Shown: positions 27,075 through 36,024 of the stretch, in pieces
Numbering within the stretch: position 1 is the first letter of the stretch
Layout of the letters: every line of letters begins with the position of its first letter
NCBI GenBank assembly: GCA_023436225.1
Contig: JAEZKA010000050.1
Location: 1 to 58,063, forward strand
Origin: Bacillota bacterium
GTDB taxonomy: Bacteria; Bacillota; Clostridia; Lachnospirales; Lachnospiraceae
Direction: 5' to 3'
Length of the DNA stretch: 58,063 nt
Position numbers and translations under genes: made by a program
Notes under the pieces: model-generated
Database searches by the model: none
Told to the model about the DNA's origin: nothing
What the model saw: only the letters and a program-made list of their open reading frames with translations

Positions 27075-28364
27075 AAATTAATAATTACTACAATTAAGGA
27101 GCTTCGCAGCTTTCTGATTTTATGGTTATCACAATCACTTTCCGCGTTGGGGAGTTCCATGACTAGTTTCGCATTAATCATCTGGTCATATCAGCAACAT
27201 GGTTCTGCATTGATAACAGCATTACTATCTGTTTGTTCATATGCACCCTATGTAATTATGAGTATATTTGCGGGTGCACTGAGTGACAAGTGGAACAAGA
27301 AGACGATAATGCTTATAAGCGATAGTTTTGGGGCTCTATGTACTGTTGCAGTGTTTATCTTACTGCGAACAGACAACATGGAAATATGGCATCTGTATGT
27401 GCTTAATGCTTTAAATGGACTGATGAATACGATTCAGCAACCGGCTGCAGATGTTACAATCAGCATTCTCACACCGAAAAAACATTATCAGAAGGTCAGT
27501 GGAATGCGCTCATTTTCAAATTCTATAATCAATATAATGACCCCGATTATTGCAACAAGCATATTGACCCTGACTAGTATAAATGTGATAATCGTGATTG
27601 ATTTACTCACATTTGCAGTTGCATTTGTATCACTATTAGGCTTTATTAAGCTTCCCAAAGCGACAGATGAATCAGTAAAGAAAGAATCAATGTTGCAGAC
27701 GGCAAAAAGCGGATTAATATATTTGAAGGAGAACCGTGGCATTATGGATCTGATTCTGTTTTTGGCAGCAATCAATTTTACGGCCTCGGTATACAATGCT
27801 GCATTTCCTGCCATGCTTTTATCAAGAGAGGGAGGCGGAGAGGTTGCACTTGGCATTGTTAATTCCGTTACCGGAATAGCAATGCTTATAGGGAGTATCG
27901 TAGCATCCATATTACCTACCCCAAAAAGCCGTGTTCGTGTGATTTGTAATACTCTATTGATTTCTATGAGTACAGAAAACTTCTTTTTGGCATTTGGCAA
28001 ATCGATACCCATATGGTGCATCGGAGCAGTCTTAGGTTGGCTTGTTATTCCGATTATGGGTGCGAATATGGATGTGGTTTTTCGAAGTCATATTCCGATT
28101 GACATGCAGGGGAGGGTATATTCGGCTAGAAATACCTTTCAGTTTTTTACGATCCCAATTGGATATTTCATGGGAGGAATATTAGTAGATAGAGTATTTG
28201 AACCCTTCATGGCGTCCCAGAAAGGAAGTAGTTATCTAACAATGATTTTTGGAGAAGGTAAAGGGTCAGGTGCAGCATTCTTATTCTTCTTTCTTGGTAT
28301 TATCGGAGTTGTGACTTGTATCATATTCCGTAAGAGCAAGCATATATGGCAATTGGAAAAATAG
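27072..28364 (+). CDS. MFS efflux transporter, Mef-like
   Basis: This 430-residue protein has about twelve membrane spans. The N-terminal LWLSQSLSALGSSMTSFALIIWSYQQHGSALITAL and the loop 2-3 motif GALSDKWNKKTIMLISD match the MFS_3 group that contains macrolide efflux (Mef) and related drug pumps. The drug cannot be read from the sequence. The start codon is ten bases after AAGGAG, and both the site and the spacer fall next to or within stem C of the leader. A terminator follows at 28382. The leader peptide and alternative stems upstream suggest induction by a ribosome-targeting compound. Confidence 0.85.
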   Translation: MKLIITTIKELRSFLILWLSQSLSALGSSMTSFALIIWSYQQHGSALITALLSVCSYAPYVIMSIFAGALSDKWNKKTIMLISDSFGALCTVAVFILLRTDNMEIWHLYVLNALNGLMNTIQQPAADVTISILTPKKHYQKVSGMRSFSNSIINIMTPIIATSILTLTSINVIIVIDLLTFAVAFVSLLGFIKLPKATDESVKKESMLQTAKSGLIYLKENRGIMDLILFLAAINFTASVYNAAFPAMLLSREGGGEVALGIVNSVTGIAMLIGSIVASILPTPKSRVRVICNTLLISMSTENFFLAFGKSIPIWCIGAVLGWLVIPIMGANMDVVFRSHIPIDMQGRVYSARNTFQFFTIPIGYFMGGILVDRVFEPFMASQKGSSYLTMIFGEGKGSGAAFLFFFLGIIGVVTCIIFRKSKHIWQLEK

Positions 28365-28381
28365 TAGAATAATTATAAGCA

Positions 28382-28413
28382 AAATCCAGCAGGATAAAAC
28401 CTGCTGGATTTTT
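28382..28413 (+). terminator. rho-independent terminator of the MFS gene
   Basis: AAATCCAGCAGG pairs with CCTGCTGGATTT, followed by TTT. Confidence 0.85.
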
Positions 28414-28432
28414 AACTGATACATGACCTAAA

Positions 28433-28474
28433 AGGTTGTTGCAGAAGTAAGAGATATATTTTCTGCGACAGCCT
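28433..28474 (-). terminator. stem-loop terminator of the aldo/keto reductase gene
   Basis: On the minus strand AGGCTGTCGCAGAAA pairs imperfectly with TTCTGCAACAACCT, followed by TTT. Confidence 0.6.
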
Positions 28475-28486
28475 ATTTTTACTTTT

Positions 28487-29629
28487 TTATTTAAATATAT
28501 TTACCGCTTTCTGCATTTGTTCCATAATCGGTACTCCAAAGGGGCAGCGTTCTTCGCAGGCTGCGCAGCTGATGCAGTCAGAAGCGTTTGCCGAAAGACT
28601 GGAATAATGAGCCCTAATGGTAGACGGGACCTTCTCCTGAAGCACTGCCAGATCATATAGCTTATTCACCATTGCGATATCGATGAATACCGGGCAGGGC
28701 GCACAATGCCCACAATAAGTGCATTGTCCGAAGTAAGAATGATAGGGTGCGTTGGCTAACACGGTTGCATAATCCTTCTGTTCCTCATTCGCTTCCTCAT
28801 ATGCTACCGCAGCATCTACCTCCTCCGGTGTTCTGCAGCCAACCATAACAGAAGCCACTGCAGGACGTGTTAATGCATAATGAAGACACTGTATGGGCGT
28901 CAATGCGACACCGAAGGGTGATTGCTCTGCATTGAACAGTCTACCTCCGGCATAGCCCTTCATTACCGTGATACCGACATTCTCTCTCTCACAAATCTTG
29001 TACAATTCTTCTCGTTCCGGAGCAATTCCTCTTAGCTCTTCATTATAGTGTTCCTTAAAAAGATCGTTGATATCCTCACTGGCAGGAAGCAGGTCGAAGG
29101 CAGGATTAAGGCTGAACAAAATCATCTCAATCTCTCCCGATAGTGCTGCGAGCTTGGCAACACAAGGGTTATGCGTACTTAGGCCAATATGACGAATAAT
29201 TCCTTTTTCTTTTAACCCGCGGACATATTCTATGAACTCACCAGTGATTATTTTGTGAAACTCTGCTTCCTCGTCTACGAAATGGATCATACCAAGGTCT
29301 ATGTAATCTGTCTGCAAGCGCCTTAATAAATCCTCAAAGGCCTCTGTTACTTTATCGAGTTCCCGGGTCATCTCATACTGACCATTCTGCCAGGTCGATC
29401 CGATATGTCCCTGTATTACCCATTCCTCTCTATGACCGGTAATTGCCATGCCAATATTCGAACGTACGTTAGGCTCAGACATCCAACAGTCGATTATATT
29501 GATCCCATATTCGCGGCTTCGCTCTACCACCTTCTTCACATCCTGGGCATCCTGCCGTTCTAACCATTCTGCCCCTAATCCTATCTCACTTACCATCAAC
29601 CCCGTTTTACCTAATTGCCTATAGTTCAA
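28487..29629 (-). CDS. aldo/keto reductase with C-terminal 4Fe-4S domain
   Basis: This 380-residue protein starts at a TTG after AAGGGGGAAG. The N-terminal AKR barrel begins NYRQLGKTGLMVSEIGLGAEWL, with likely catalytic residues in the YGINIIDCW and IQGHIGS regions. The C-terminus holds two cysteine clusters, CTYCGHCAPCP and CISCAACEERCP, which would bind iron-sulfur centres. This fusion is common in strict anaerobes and may use ferredoxin-linked electrons. The substrate is unknown. It is divergent from an esterase gene. Confidence 0.9.
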   Translation of the reverse strand: MNYRQLGKTGLMVSEIGLGAEWLERQDAQDVKKVVERSREYGINIIDCWMSEPNVRSNIGMAITGHREEWVIQGHIGSTWQNGQYEMTRELDKVTEAFEDLLRRLQTDYIDLGMIHFVDEEAEFHKIITGEFIEYVRGLKEKGIIRHIGLSTHNPCVAKLAALSGEIEMILFSLNPAFDLLPASEDINDLFKEHYNEELRGIAPEREELYKICERENVGITVMKGYAGGRLFNAEQSPFGVALTPIQCLHYALTRPAVASVMVGCRTPEEVDAAVAYEEANEEQKDYATVLANAPYHSYFGQCTYCGHCAPCPVFIDIAMVNKLYDLAVLQEKVPSTIRAHYSSLSANASDCISCAACEERCPFGVPIMEQMQKAVNIFK

Positions 29630-29988
29630 TTATCTTCCCCCTTCATGGCTTGATTAATGTAATACTATCATATAATTTTACCCTATCTTTAGCAATGGGG
29701 AAAATCATCTTATACATGTGTTTACTGATAAAGTCCACATCATAAATTAGATGTGATTCCCGTTCTGCAGTTGTACTATTGTTATGAAAGGTATTCTTTT
29801 TCCCCCATTATCAACTCTAATATGTTAAATTAAGGCTTATATGTTATAATTATAATATAGATTTCACTGATATTAGAATATAAGGTTGGACTTCCTGATA
29901 AGGAATAGGTTAGAACTCCATGGCCAGAAAGCGATATATATAATTTGCAGTGGATTACTACAACAGATAAGAGAGGCAGAGAGAAGAT
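29630..29988. other. divergent intergenic region
   Basis: Two abutting TATAAT boxes lie at 29845-29856, oriented toward the esterase gene, but no convincing -35 was found. Nothing else was recognised. Confidence 0.35.
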
Positions 29989-30885
29989 ATGAAATACGTA
30001 GAGGGTAAGCGGGCTTATAAACCGGCGAAAACAGAATATATTAACAGAAAGTTTCTTGACATCCAATATGCGGATGGAGATGAAAGAAGACAGTTGGATC
30101 TTTATCTTCCGAATGAAGGGAAAGGTCCCTACCCTGTTGTTATAGATATTTTCGGAGGCGGATGGTACTTTGGTAATAAGAGTTCACATAAGCTTGAACC
30201 GGCACTACAACTGAACCGAAAAGGCTTTGCAGTGGTCAGCATAAACTATTCCCTCAGTTACCAGCAGCAGTTTCCGGTGCAGGTCGATGAAATTAAGGCT
30301 GCGATACGCTATATAAAAGCCAATGCAGCCAAGTATGATCTGGATCCCAACAGAGTCGCTTTGATGGGGGAATCCGCCGGAGCGCATTATGCAGCGCTCT
30401 GTGCAATATCCTCCTCCTGTAATATGCTTGAGGATAAGGAGGCCTGGGGCAATGCTCAGGTTACCAGTGAAGTGCAGGCGGTTATTGCAGTATACTGCCC
30501 CACAAGACTCGATATACTCAAGGAAGAACTGGATGTATTGGGGTTGGAACCTATCTTTCCGGAAGTAGGAGAAGCAGATTCTATGGAAGGGGTGTTGTTT
30601 GGCAGGAGAAAGCCATCAGAGGTGCAGGAGCTTGTCAGGTTAGCAGATCCTCATACCTATGTAAACAAAAACTGTCCACCTTTTTTATTCCTTCATGGTG
30701 ATAGGGATCAATGTATTCCAATCCTTCAGAGCATGACTCTGGCAGCATCAATTAAGCAGGCAGCAGGTCTTGACAGAGCACAATATCACATCATTAAAGG
30801 GGCAAGGCATAACCTGGCTGATTTTGAGACAGAAGAAATCTATGACATAGAAGAAAAGTTTTTAAGAAAAGTATTTAAGATTTAA
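29989..30885 (+). CDS. alpha/beta hydrolase (esterase/lipase, BD-FAE/HSL-like)
   Basis: This 298-residue serine hydrolase has oxyanion motif IFGGGWYFG (family HGGGW), nucleophile in GESAGAHYAA, acid in LHGDRDQCIP and histidine in KGARHNL. No signal peptide, so it is cytoplasmic. It could deacetylate imported sugars or act on other esters. It is a single gene between its own upstream region and a terminator. Confidence 0.85.
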   Translation: MKYVEGKRAYKPAKTEYINRKFLDIQYADGDERRQLDLYLPNEGKGPYPVVIDIFGGGWYFGNKSSHKLEPALQLNRKGFAVVSINYSLSYQQQFPVQVDEIKAAIRYIKANAAKYDLDPNRVALMGESAGAHYAALCAISSSCNMLEDKEAWGNAQVTSEVQAVIAVYCPTRLDILKEELDVLGLEPIFPEVGEADSMEGVLFGRRKPSEVQELVRLADPHTYVNKNCPPFLFLHGDRDQCIPILQSMTLAASIKQAAGLDRAQYHIIKGARHNLADFETEEIYDIEEKFLRKVFKI

Positions 30886-30941
30886 ATAATTTCAGCAGAT
30901 TGTAAGAAGAGGCAATAAAGGGAATCATGAAATATATTTAA

Positions 30942-30988
30942 GAAGAAGCTGTAATGCTCACACAGCGGTGGGAACTTTACAGCTTCTT
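30942..30988 (+). terminator. terminator of the esterase gene
   Basis: AGAAGCTGTAA pairs with TTTACAGCTTCT around a long loop, followed by TT. Confidence 0.55.
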
Positions 30989-31016
30989 TCAGGTTATTAC
31001 CAAATTCATGGATGAA

Positions 31017-31610
31017 TTATGCCTCATCCCTACCATAAGCATTAGAATCTTTCAGCTTTGCATCGATTATGGAACCGACTAATAGCTTTTGATCAATTTC
31101 TAGCTGAATACCTTCAGCAAATCTGAGATCACCAACATATATATTATCACCAGAATTTAAATTTGAAACATCAACCTCAATCACATCCGGTATATTGTTC
31201 GGTAAACCTAATACTGGTACCAGATCCATCAGACGATTAAGTACCAACCGTTTCCCTTCAAGAAACTCTGTTCCTATGTATTTAACGGCTACCTCTGCTT
31301 TTACAATTTCATCTAATGAAACTTGCTGAAAGTCAACATGATGATAGTCATAATCCTTTGGATTAACCTGAATTTCCTTCACCATAACATCATAACTATT
31401 TTGATCAGGATTAACCAATTTCAATACACAGTTTCGGCCATGCTTTTTAAGCGTCTTTTTAAATTCATCTTTCTTTAACGTAATTGCAATGGATTCGTCC
31501 CCTCTGCTATTAATATTTCCAATAAGATAACCATTTTTTTGTAATAGCTTTTTCTCACCCTTACTAATACTTCCTCGATTATTAAATGCCAATGTAATTA
31601 TTTCTGCCAT
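31017..31610 (-). CDS. ctc: 50S ribosomal protein L25 / general stress protein Ctc
   Basis: The protein has 197 residues. The ATG at 31610 (MAEIITLAFNNRG) follows AGGAGG, so the longer frame is rejected. The N-terminal L25 domain (about 1-92) binds 5S rRNA and contains GEKKLLQKNGYLIGNI and VDFQQVSLDEIVKAEV. A C-terminal beta domain (about 100-185), as in TL5/Ctc, contains DVIEVDVSNLNSGDNIYVGDL. It is transcribed alone from a promoter about 100 bases upstream. Confidence 0.9.
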   Translation of the reverse strand: MAEIITLAFNNRGSISKGEKKLLQKNGYLIGNINSRGDESIAITLKKDEFKKTLKKHGRNCVLKLVNPDQNSYDVMVKEIQVNPKDYDYHHVDFQQVSLDEIVKAEVAVKYIGTEFLEGKRLVLNRLMDLVPVLGLPNNIPDVIEVDVSNLNSGDNIYVGDLRFAEGIQLEIDQKLLVGSIIDAKLKDSNAYGRDEA

Positions 31611-32049
31611 TTTACAAATCCTCCTCATCTGAAAGTAGTTTACTTTTGCTGCCAAAGCAATCGATTATTCACTATGTTTCGCGAAAAGTTGAAAGCATGG
31701 CTCATCTATATTTTATGTAAATATCTGAAAATGTCAAGTCAAATACATGAATTAAATAATAAATAAAAAATAATACGCAATAAAAACTGATAAATAGTTG
31801 TTTAATGTATTAAAAAAGAATTAAATTACATTAAAATGAAATTTTAGTAAAATAAAAATTAAGAATAATATTTTGTTTAAGATAAATAATGCTTATTGTA
31901 TAATAATAATCCTTTAAATTCCAAATTTCTGCAATTATGTTTGTGATTGAATAATATTCGTCTATCTTATACAATAGTGATATAGAAATGCATATTAATT
32001 AGCATGGATGTAACCTATCAGAAATTGTTCTGTAATAAGGAGAATGCTT
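31611..32049. other. very AT-rich divergent intergenic region
   Basis: This holds the ctc promoter. Apart from long A/T tracts, which could bend DNA, I see no gene or RNA. A plus-strand promoter for the flavoprotein gene may be TTGAAT at 31947 with TATACA at 31968, but the 15-base spacer is short. Confidence 0.35.
31710..31737 (-). promoter_or_regulatory. promoter of ctc (L25)
   Basis: On the minus strand, TTGACA and TAAAAT with a 16-base spacer. Confidence 0.6.
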
Positions 32050-32754
32050 ATGGAAAAGTATAAATTAAGGATAATAGATATCGTAGAGCAGGCCGTTGGA
32101 GTTAAATCCTATTACTTTGAGAAGCCTACCGACGTAGATTGGTTAGAGGGAGCACATGTACATATCGGACATGTGGGTTATGATGAAGGAGAGCTCCCTA
32201 ATAAGGCCTTGGTTCGCCATATGTCCATCACGACATTACCATCAGAGAATAAGCTGGGTATTACAACAAGGGTTCCGGGAAGTAACTCGCAGTTCAAGCT
32301 GAAATTGTCCGAGCTGAGAATAGGAGATGAAGCAATCTTCTTCAAATTCGGCTCTCGGATGTATCTGAGGCGTATGAATCGTCCACTTATACTTCTCTCC
32401 ATGGGAGTAGGTATGGCTACCATACGTCCGTTGATACAAGCCTTTATTAAGGATCCATCGAACATTCCAGTCTTAATCAATGTGAATGTGAATTCCAATG
32501 GAGAATTCCTTTTTCACAATGAGCTTGACCCATATACCAGTGATGCCTACATCAATTATTGGTTGAAGACGCGTCGTGACTTTATCGACTTGCTTCCATT
32601 GCTACCGCATAAGGAAGAGGCAATTTTCTATATCGTAGGAAGCGATGATTTTATGAAGGAAAATATTGCACTCTTAAATAGTATGGGGGTTCGTAATGAA
32701 GACATTATTCTAGATAGAAAAGAAGAGAAGCTTAAGGACTATTTTGTCATTTAG
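32050..32754 (+). CDS. ferredoxin-NADP reductase-like flavoprotein
   Basis: The protein has 234 residues. The ATG at 32050 is seven bases after AAGGAG; the ATG at 32044 overlaps that site. The FAD-binding RHMSITTLPSE motif (family RxYS) is followed by the NAD-binding LLSMGVGMATIRPLI, and the C-terminus has the IYIVGSDDF motif. No iron-sulfur domain, so it is a minimal reductase whose electron partner is unknown. It stands alone before an Xre regulator. Confidence 0.8.
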   Translation: MEKYKLRIIDIVEQAVGVKSYYFEKPTDVDWLEGAHVHIGHVGYDEGELPNKALVRHMSITTLPSENKLGITTRVPGSNSQFKLKLSELRIGDEAIFFKFGSRMYLRRMNRPLILLSMGVGMATIRPLIQAFIKDPSNIPVLINVNVNSNGEFLFHNELDPYTSDAYINYWLKTRRDFIDLLPLLPHKEEAIFYIVGSDDFMKENIALLNSMGVRNEDIILDRKEEKLKDYFVI

Positions 32755-32905
32755 CCATAAGACGGTTTTAAACTGTGAAGATGAATATTTCTCGATATAT
32801 CCAAGCAAGCAATCAGTGGTTGCGAAAAAGAACTTCAGGGTTGGTAGAAGTTGTTAAAGCTAAATGATATCCTATTGTTGTTGAAATAGGAAAGGGGTAT
32901 TTGAA

Positions 32906-33520
32906 ATGAAATTATCTGAAAAAATCCAATATTTAAGAAATAGGAATGGAATGTCACAGGAAACCTTAGCTGAGAAGTGCGCTGTCAGCAGGCAGTCCAT
33001 CTCCAAATGGGAAATGGATATATCGTTACCGGAGACAGAAAAATTATTAGAATTAAGTCGTATTTTCGGCGTTACGATTGATGTGCTCCTGAAGGATGAG
33101 TTAACGGTAAATGGTGTAAAAGAGATGAAAGCCTGTGGCAGTACAAGATCAACAGAGAATGAAGGGATATATGAGGGCCTGCTGATCAAGGAAAGTATTG
33201 ATAACGAGGATATTCTGGACTATCTCAATGTGAATAAGGTTGAATTGTGGAAGACAGAAAACACACCCAGGTATTGGACTGCAATCACCTTTTCCTCTAA
33301 TGTTGTGGATTTGCCAGAACGATTTTCGAAGGGAATGCTTAGCGACACAAAGACAGGTGTAAATTGGTTTGTGGATTTTAAAAGGAATAATGTGAAATAC
33401 ATTGTATTTCGTGGACTAATTCTAACCTATACAATCGGCAATGTGGAAGAAAAAAACTATGTTTTGGAACAATGCAAAGTGCAAGGGATTCCAGACTTTC
33501 AGATGGATTGGTCGGAGTAA
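32906..33520 (+). CDS. Xre-family regulator with C-terminal effector-like domain
   Basis: This 204-residue protein has an N-terminal helix-turn-helix (MKLSEKIQYLRNRNGMSQETLAEKCAVSRQSISKWEMD, residues 1-38). The C-terminal half, YWTAITFSSNVVDLPERFSKGMLSDTKTGVNW, has a mixed alpha/beta pattern that I do not recognise. It starts after AAAGGGG and ends at a perfect 36-base palindrome. Its targets are unknown; the flavoprotein gene just upstream is a candidate. Confidence 0.85.
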   Translation: MKLSEKIQYLRNRNGMSQETLAEKCAVSRQSISKWEMDISLPETEKLLELSRIFGVTIDVLLKDELTVNGVKEMKACGSTRSTENEGIYEGLLIKESIDNEDILDYLNVNKVELWKTENTPRYWTAITFSSNVVDLPERFSKGMLSDTKTGVNWFVDFKRNNVKYIVFRGLILTYTIGNVEEKNYVLEQCKVQGIPDFQMDWSE

Positions 33521-33522
33521 AT

Positions 33523-33558
33523 AGAACGAGGTGAAGCTTTAAAGCTTCACCTCGTTCT
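33523..33558. terminator. 36-base perfect palindrome terminator
   Basis: AGAACGAGGTGAAGCTTT is followed directly by its reverse complement. The T run is weak (CTATTCTCT). Confidence 0.7.
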
Positions 33559-33626
33559 ATTCTCTAATGCCCCGGCGGGCACACGTTTCAAGGTTAGTCT
33601 TTCCCAGTGCGGAGCAGATATGTATC

Positions 33627-34121
33627 CTAATATTTAATAAATTTGGTTCCGGGTACTCCGCAAATCACACATTTATCGGGAACGAAAGTCTCGATATTGC
33701 CGCATACCGGACAGAGATAGTAGAAGACTTCCTCAGTCTCTCCTAGGCTGTTCAGAGCATCAGTATAAAGCTTGGCATGGACTGCTTCTGCCTTCATTGC
33801 AAAGTTGAAGGCAGGCATAACTTGATTAAGACCTTCCTGCTCAGCGATTGCCAGGAACTCAGGATACATACTGGTTGCCTCATGGGTCTCACCGGCAATA
33901 GCTTCCTTCAAATTCTCTTCGGTGGTTTTTATCTTACCAGCCAATTCAAATTCCTTTAAGGCATGAAGGGTCTCTGCGTCTGCTGCGCACTTAAATAGTT
34001 TGGCAGCATTGGCATATCCGTCCTTCTCTGCCTTTTTAGCATAAGCTAAATATTTGCGATTTGCCTGAGATTCTCCTGCAAAGGCTTCCATCAGATTCTT
34101 AAATGTTCTATTATCTTCCAT
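33627..34121 (-). CDS. rbr: rubrerythrin
   Basis: This 164-residue protein reduces hydrogen peroxide in the cytoplasm of anaerobes. The di-iron ligands are in AFAGESQANRKY, ETLHALKEFE, AIAGETHEATSMYPEF and KAEAVHAKLY. The C-terminal rubredoxin site has CPVCGN and CVICGVPG. It is 17 bases downstream of desulfoferrodoxin on the same strand, forming an oxidative-stress operon in which superoxide and peroxide are handled in sequence. Confidence 0.95.
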   Translation of the reverse strand: MEDNRTFKNLMEAFAGESQANRKYLAYAKKAEKDGYANAAKLFKCAADAETLHALKEFELAGKIKTTEENLKEAIAGETHEATSMYPEFLAIAEQEGLNQVMPAFNFAMKAEAVHAKLYTDALNSLGETEEVFYYLCPVCGNIETFVPDKCVICGVPGTKFIKY

Positions 34122-34138
34122 TCTGAGACCTCCTGTAA

Positions 34139-34531
34139 TTAGTCGTTATACTCGGCCATCCAAAGACCATGCAGGTTACAATATGCATAAGCCCTTTTGA
34201 CCTTATCATCCTTCGTAAGTGCGAACTCCAAATAAGGCTTGTCATTTGGCATAAGTGGCTTGCGCTGTCCGCCCTTTTCTGTCATCAGGTAGACCCATCC
34301 AATGAAATGCTCTTCTGTCATCGGGTGTGGTATGGAGCCAATCTCGACGGTAACATTATTCCCCTCCACCTTTATTACTGGGATGTGCTTCTCAGCAGCT
34401 GCTTCCACGGTGTTGGGAACTAATTCTGACATCTCCTCACCACAGCATACCAGCGGAACACCTGCATTATTAATTAGTCCAATGGTATTGCCGCATTTCT
34501 TACAGGTATAAAACTTCTGTTCCTTCTTCAT
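34139..34531 (-). CDS. dfx: desulfoferrodoxin (superoxide reductase)
   Basis: The protein has 130 residues. The start at 34531 (MKKEQKFYTCKKCG) follows GAAAGGAAGG; the 32 extra upstream codons are not family-like. Centre I cysteines are in CKKCG and CCGEE. Centre II ligands are in GSIPHPMTEEHFIGW and YCNLHGLW. It reduces superoxide to peroxide, which the neighbouring rubrerythrin can remove. A TATAAT box lies at 34587-34592 on the minus strand. Confidence 0.95.
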   Translation of the reverse strand: MKKEQKFYTCKKCGNTIGLINNAGVPLVCCGEEMSELVPNTVEAAAEKHIPVIKVEGNNVTVEIGSIPHPMTEEHFIGWVYLMTEKGGQRKPLMPNDKPYLEFALTKDDKVKRAYAYCNLHGLWMAEYND

Positions 34532-34957
34532 CTTCGTACCTTCCTTTCTTAAGATAAATAATTGTGTCGTTTTAAAGTACTTTTTGATTATAAAACAATA
34601 GTCTTTTTGAGTAAGACAGGATAACATATATCATCAATATTATATAATTAATTTTTAATTAATTCAATCCATCAATGGGTATTTCATCAGATCATTATCC
34701 ATTATCCAAACCGTTTAATTGTTATTTCTTCGAATTGAAACATTTCTATATTACATTTATAATGAAATTATTGAAAGGAAGCTGCTTGGCCAATCAATTC
34801 TTCAGAAATACAAACGATCAAGCTGTGGAATGATGTTCGTAGTGTAAATGAGATTCACAGCATATACACAGTGAAATAAAACCGATTATTGAATAATTCA
34901 GAATAGGAAATAGCAGGGACATAAATGCATGCTCCTGCGGTATGATGGAGGAAATAG
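34532..34957. other. divergent AT-rich intergenic region
   Basis: A minus-strand -10 (TATAAT, 34587-34592) is placed for dfx-rbr. A/T palindromes lie around 34638-34670. No gene or RNA is seen. The plus-strand promoter for the kinase was not identified. Confidence 0.35.
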
Positions 34958-35893
34958 ATGATAATTACAGTTACGATGAATCCGGCAATCGATAAAACAG
35001 TGGATCTGGAGCATATGGTACAAGGAGGACTTAATCGTGTCAAAAATGTCATCATAGACGCGGGGGGGAAAGGAATCAATGTATCGAAGACGATCAAGGA
35101 GCTGGGCGGTGAGACAATTGCGACCGGTTTTGTCGGTGGCAGCAGCGGTATGCTGATTAAGAAGGTATTGCAGGACTTGGGAATCCAATCAGACTTTGTA
35201 GAGATTGAGCATGAGATAAGAACGAATCTAAAGGTAGTGGAAGCAGACGGAAGGGTAACGGAATTCAATGAGCCCGGTCCCCAGGTGAAAGGGGAGGAGC
35301 TGGAGGTATTAACACAGAAGCTGTTAAGCTATGCCAATGAGGAGGCTCTCTTTGTGCTGGCCGGAAGTATTCCAAACGGAATTGATCGGACAATCTACCA
35401 GACCTTGACCAATAGGCTTAAGGAAAAGGGGGCAAAGGTATTCGTTGATGCAGATGGTGAGCTGTTTATACATTCGCTGGAAGCGGGGCCGGATATTATT
35501 AAGCCCAATCGTCTTGAACTGGAGGAATATTATCATATGGATTACAGCCTGGATGAGGATGAGCTGATTGATATGGGGCAATCTTTATTGGAGAAGGGAA
35601 TTGGAATGATAACCATCTCCTTAGGTCAGGAGGGCGCCTTGTATATAACGAAGGATCAGGTGCTTAAATGCCCCGGTCTTAAGGTGGAAGCACACTCCAC
35701 GGTTGGAGCGGGAGATGCCATGGTGGCAGCACTATCCTTTAGTTATCATCAGGGATTACCCCTAGAGGAATGTGCTAAGCTGGGTATCGCTGCTTCTGCA
35801 GGAGCAGTCACAACCAAGGGAACAAAGCCTCCGAAGCGGGAGCTGGTTGATAGGTTGTTAAAGGAAGCCAAGGCGGAACAGATCAGGTGTTAA
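34958..35893 (+). CDS. fruK: 1-phosphofructokinase / PfkB-family sugar phosphate kinase
   Basis: This 311-residue ribokinase-fold enzyme has N-terminal MIITVTMNPAIDKTV, the GGKGINVSKTIKELGG substrate motif, and the ATP/anion-hole motif STVGAGDAMVA. It would phosphorylate fructose-1-phosphate, or tagatose-6-phosphate if LacC-like; the sequence alone does not settle this. It starts after GGAGG. No PTS genes are next to it, and an Xre/TPR regulator follows. Confidence 0.8.
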   Translation: MIITVTMNPAIDKTVDLEHMVQGGLNRVKNVIIDAGGKGINVSKTIKELGGETIATGFVGGSSGMLIKKVLQDLGIQSDFVEIEHEIRTNLKVVEADGRVTEFNEPGPQVKGEELEVLTQKLLSYANEEALFVLAGSIPNGIDRTIYQTLTNRLKEKGAKVFVDADGELFIHSLEAGPDIIKPNRLELEEYYHMDYSLDEDELIDMGQSLLEKGIGMITISLGQEGALYITKDQVLKCPGLKVEAHSTVGAGDAMVAALSFSYHQGLPLEECAKLGIAASAGAVTTKGTKPPKRELVDRLLKEAKAEQIRC

Positions 35894-36024
35894 CTGTGAG
35901 TTAAAAATATTAACCCAAATTAACCGCAAATCCATTGTAATGCGATCAATCATGATCTACAATAGCCTTAAGAATTGGTACTGAAAATAAGTCATAGGAA
36001 AGAGATATAAAAAAGGAGATAAGA

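Noticed and set aside
33523..33558. 36-base palindrome considered as a regulator operator
   Set aside because: It sits immediately after a stop codon with no promoter nearby, which fits a transcript end better.
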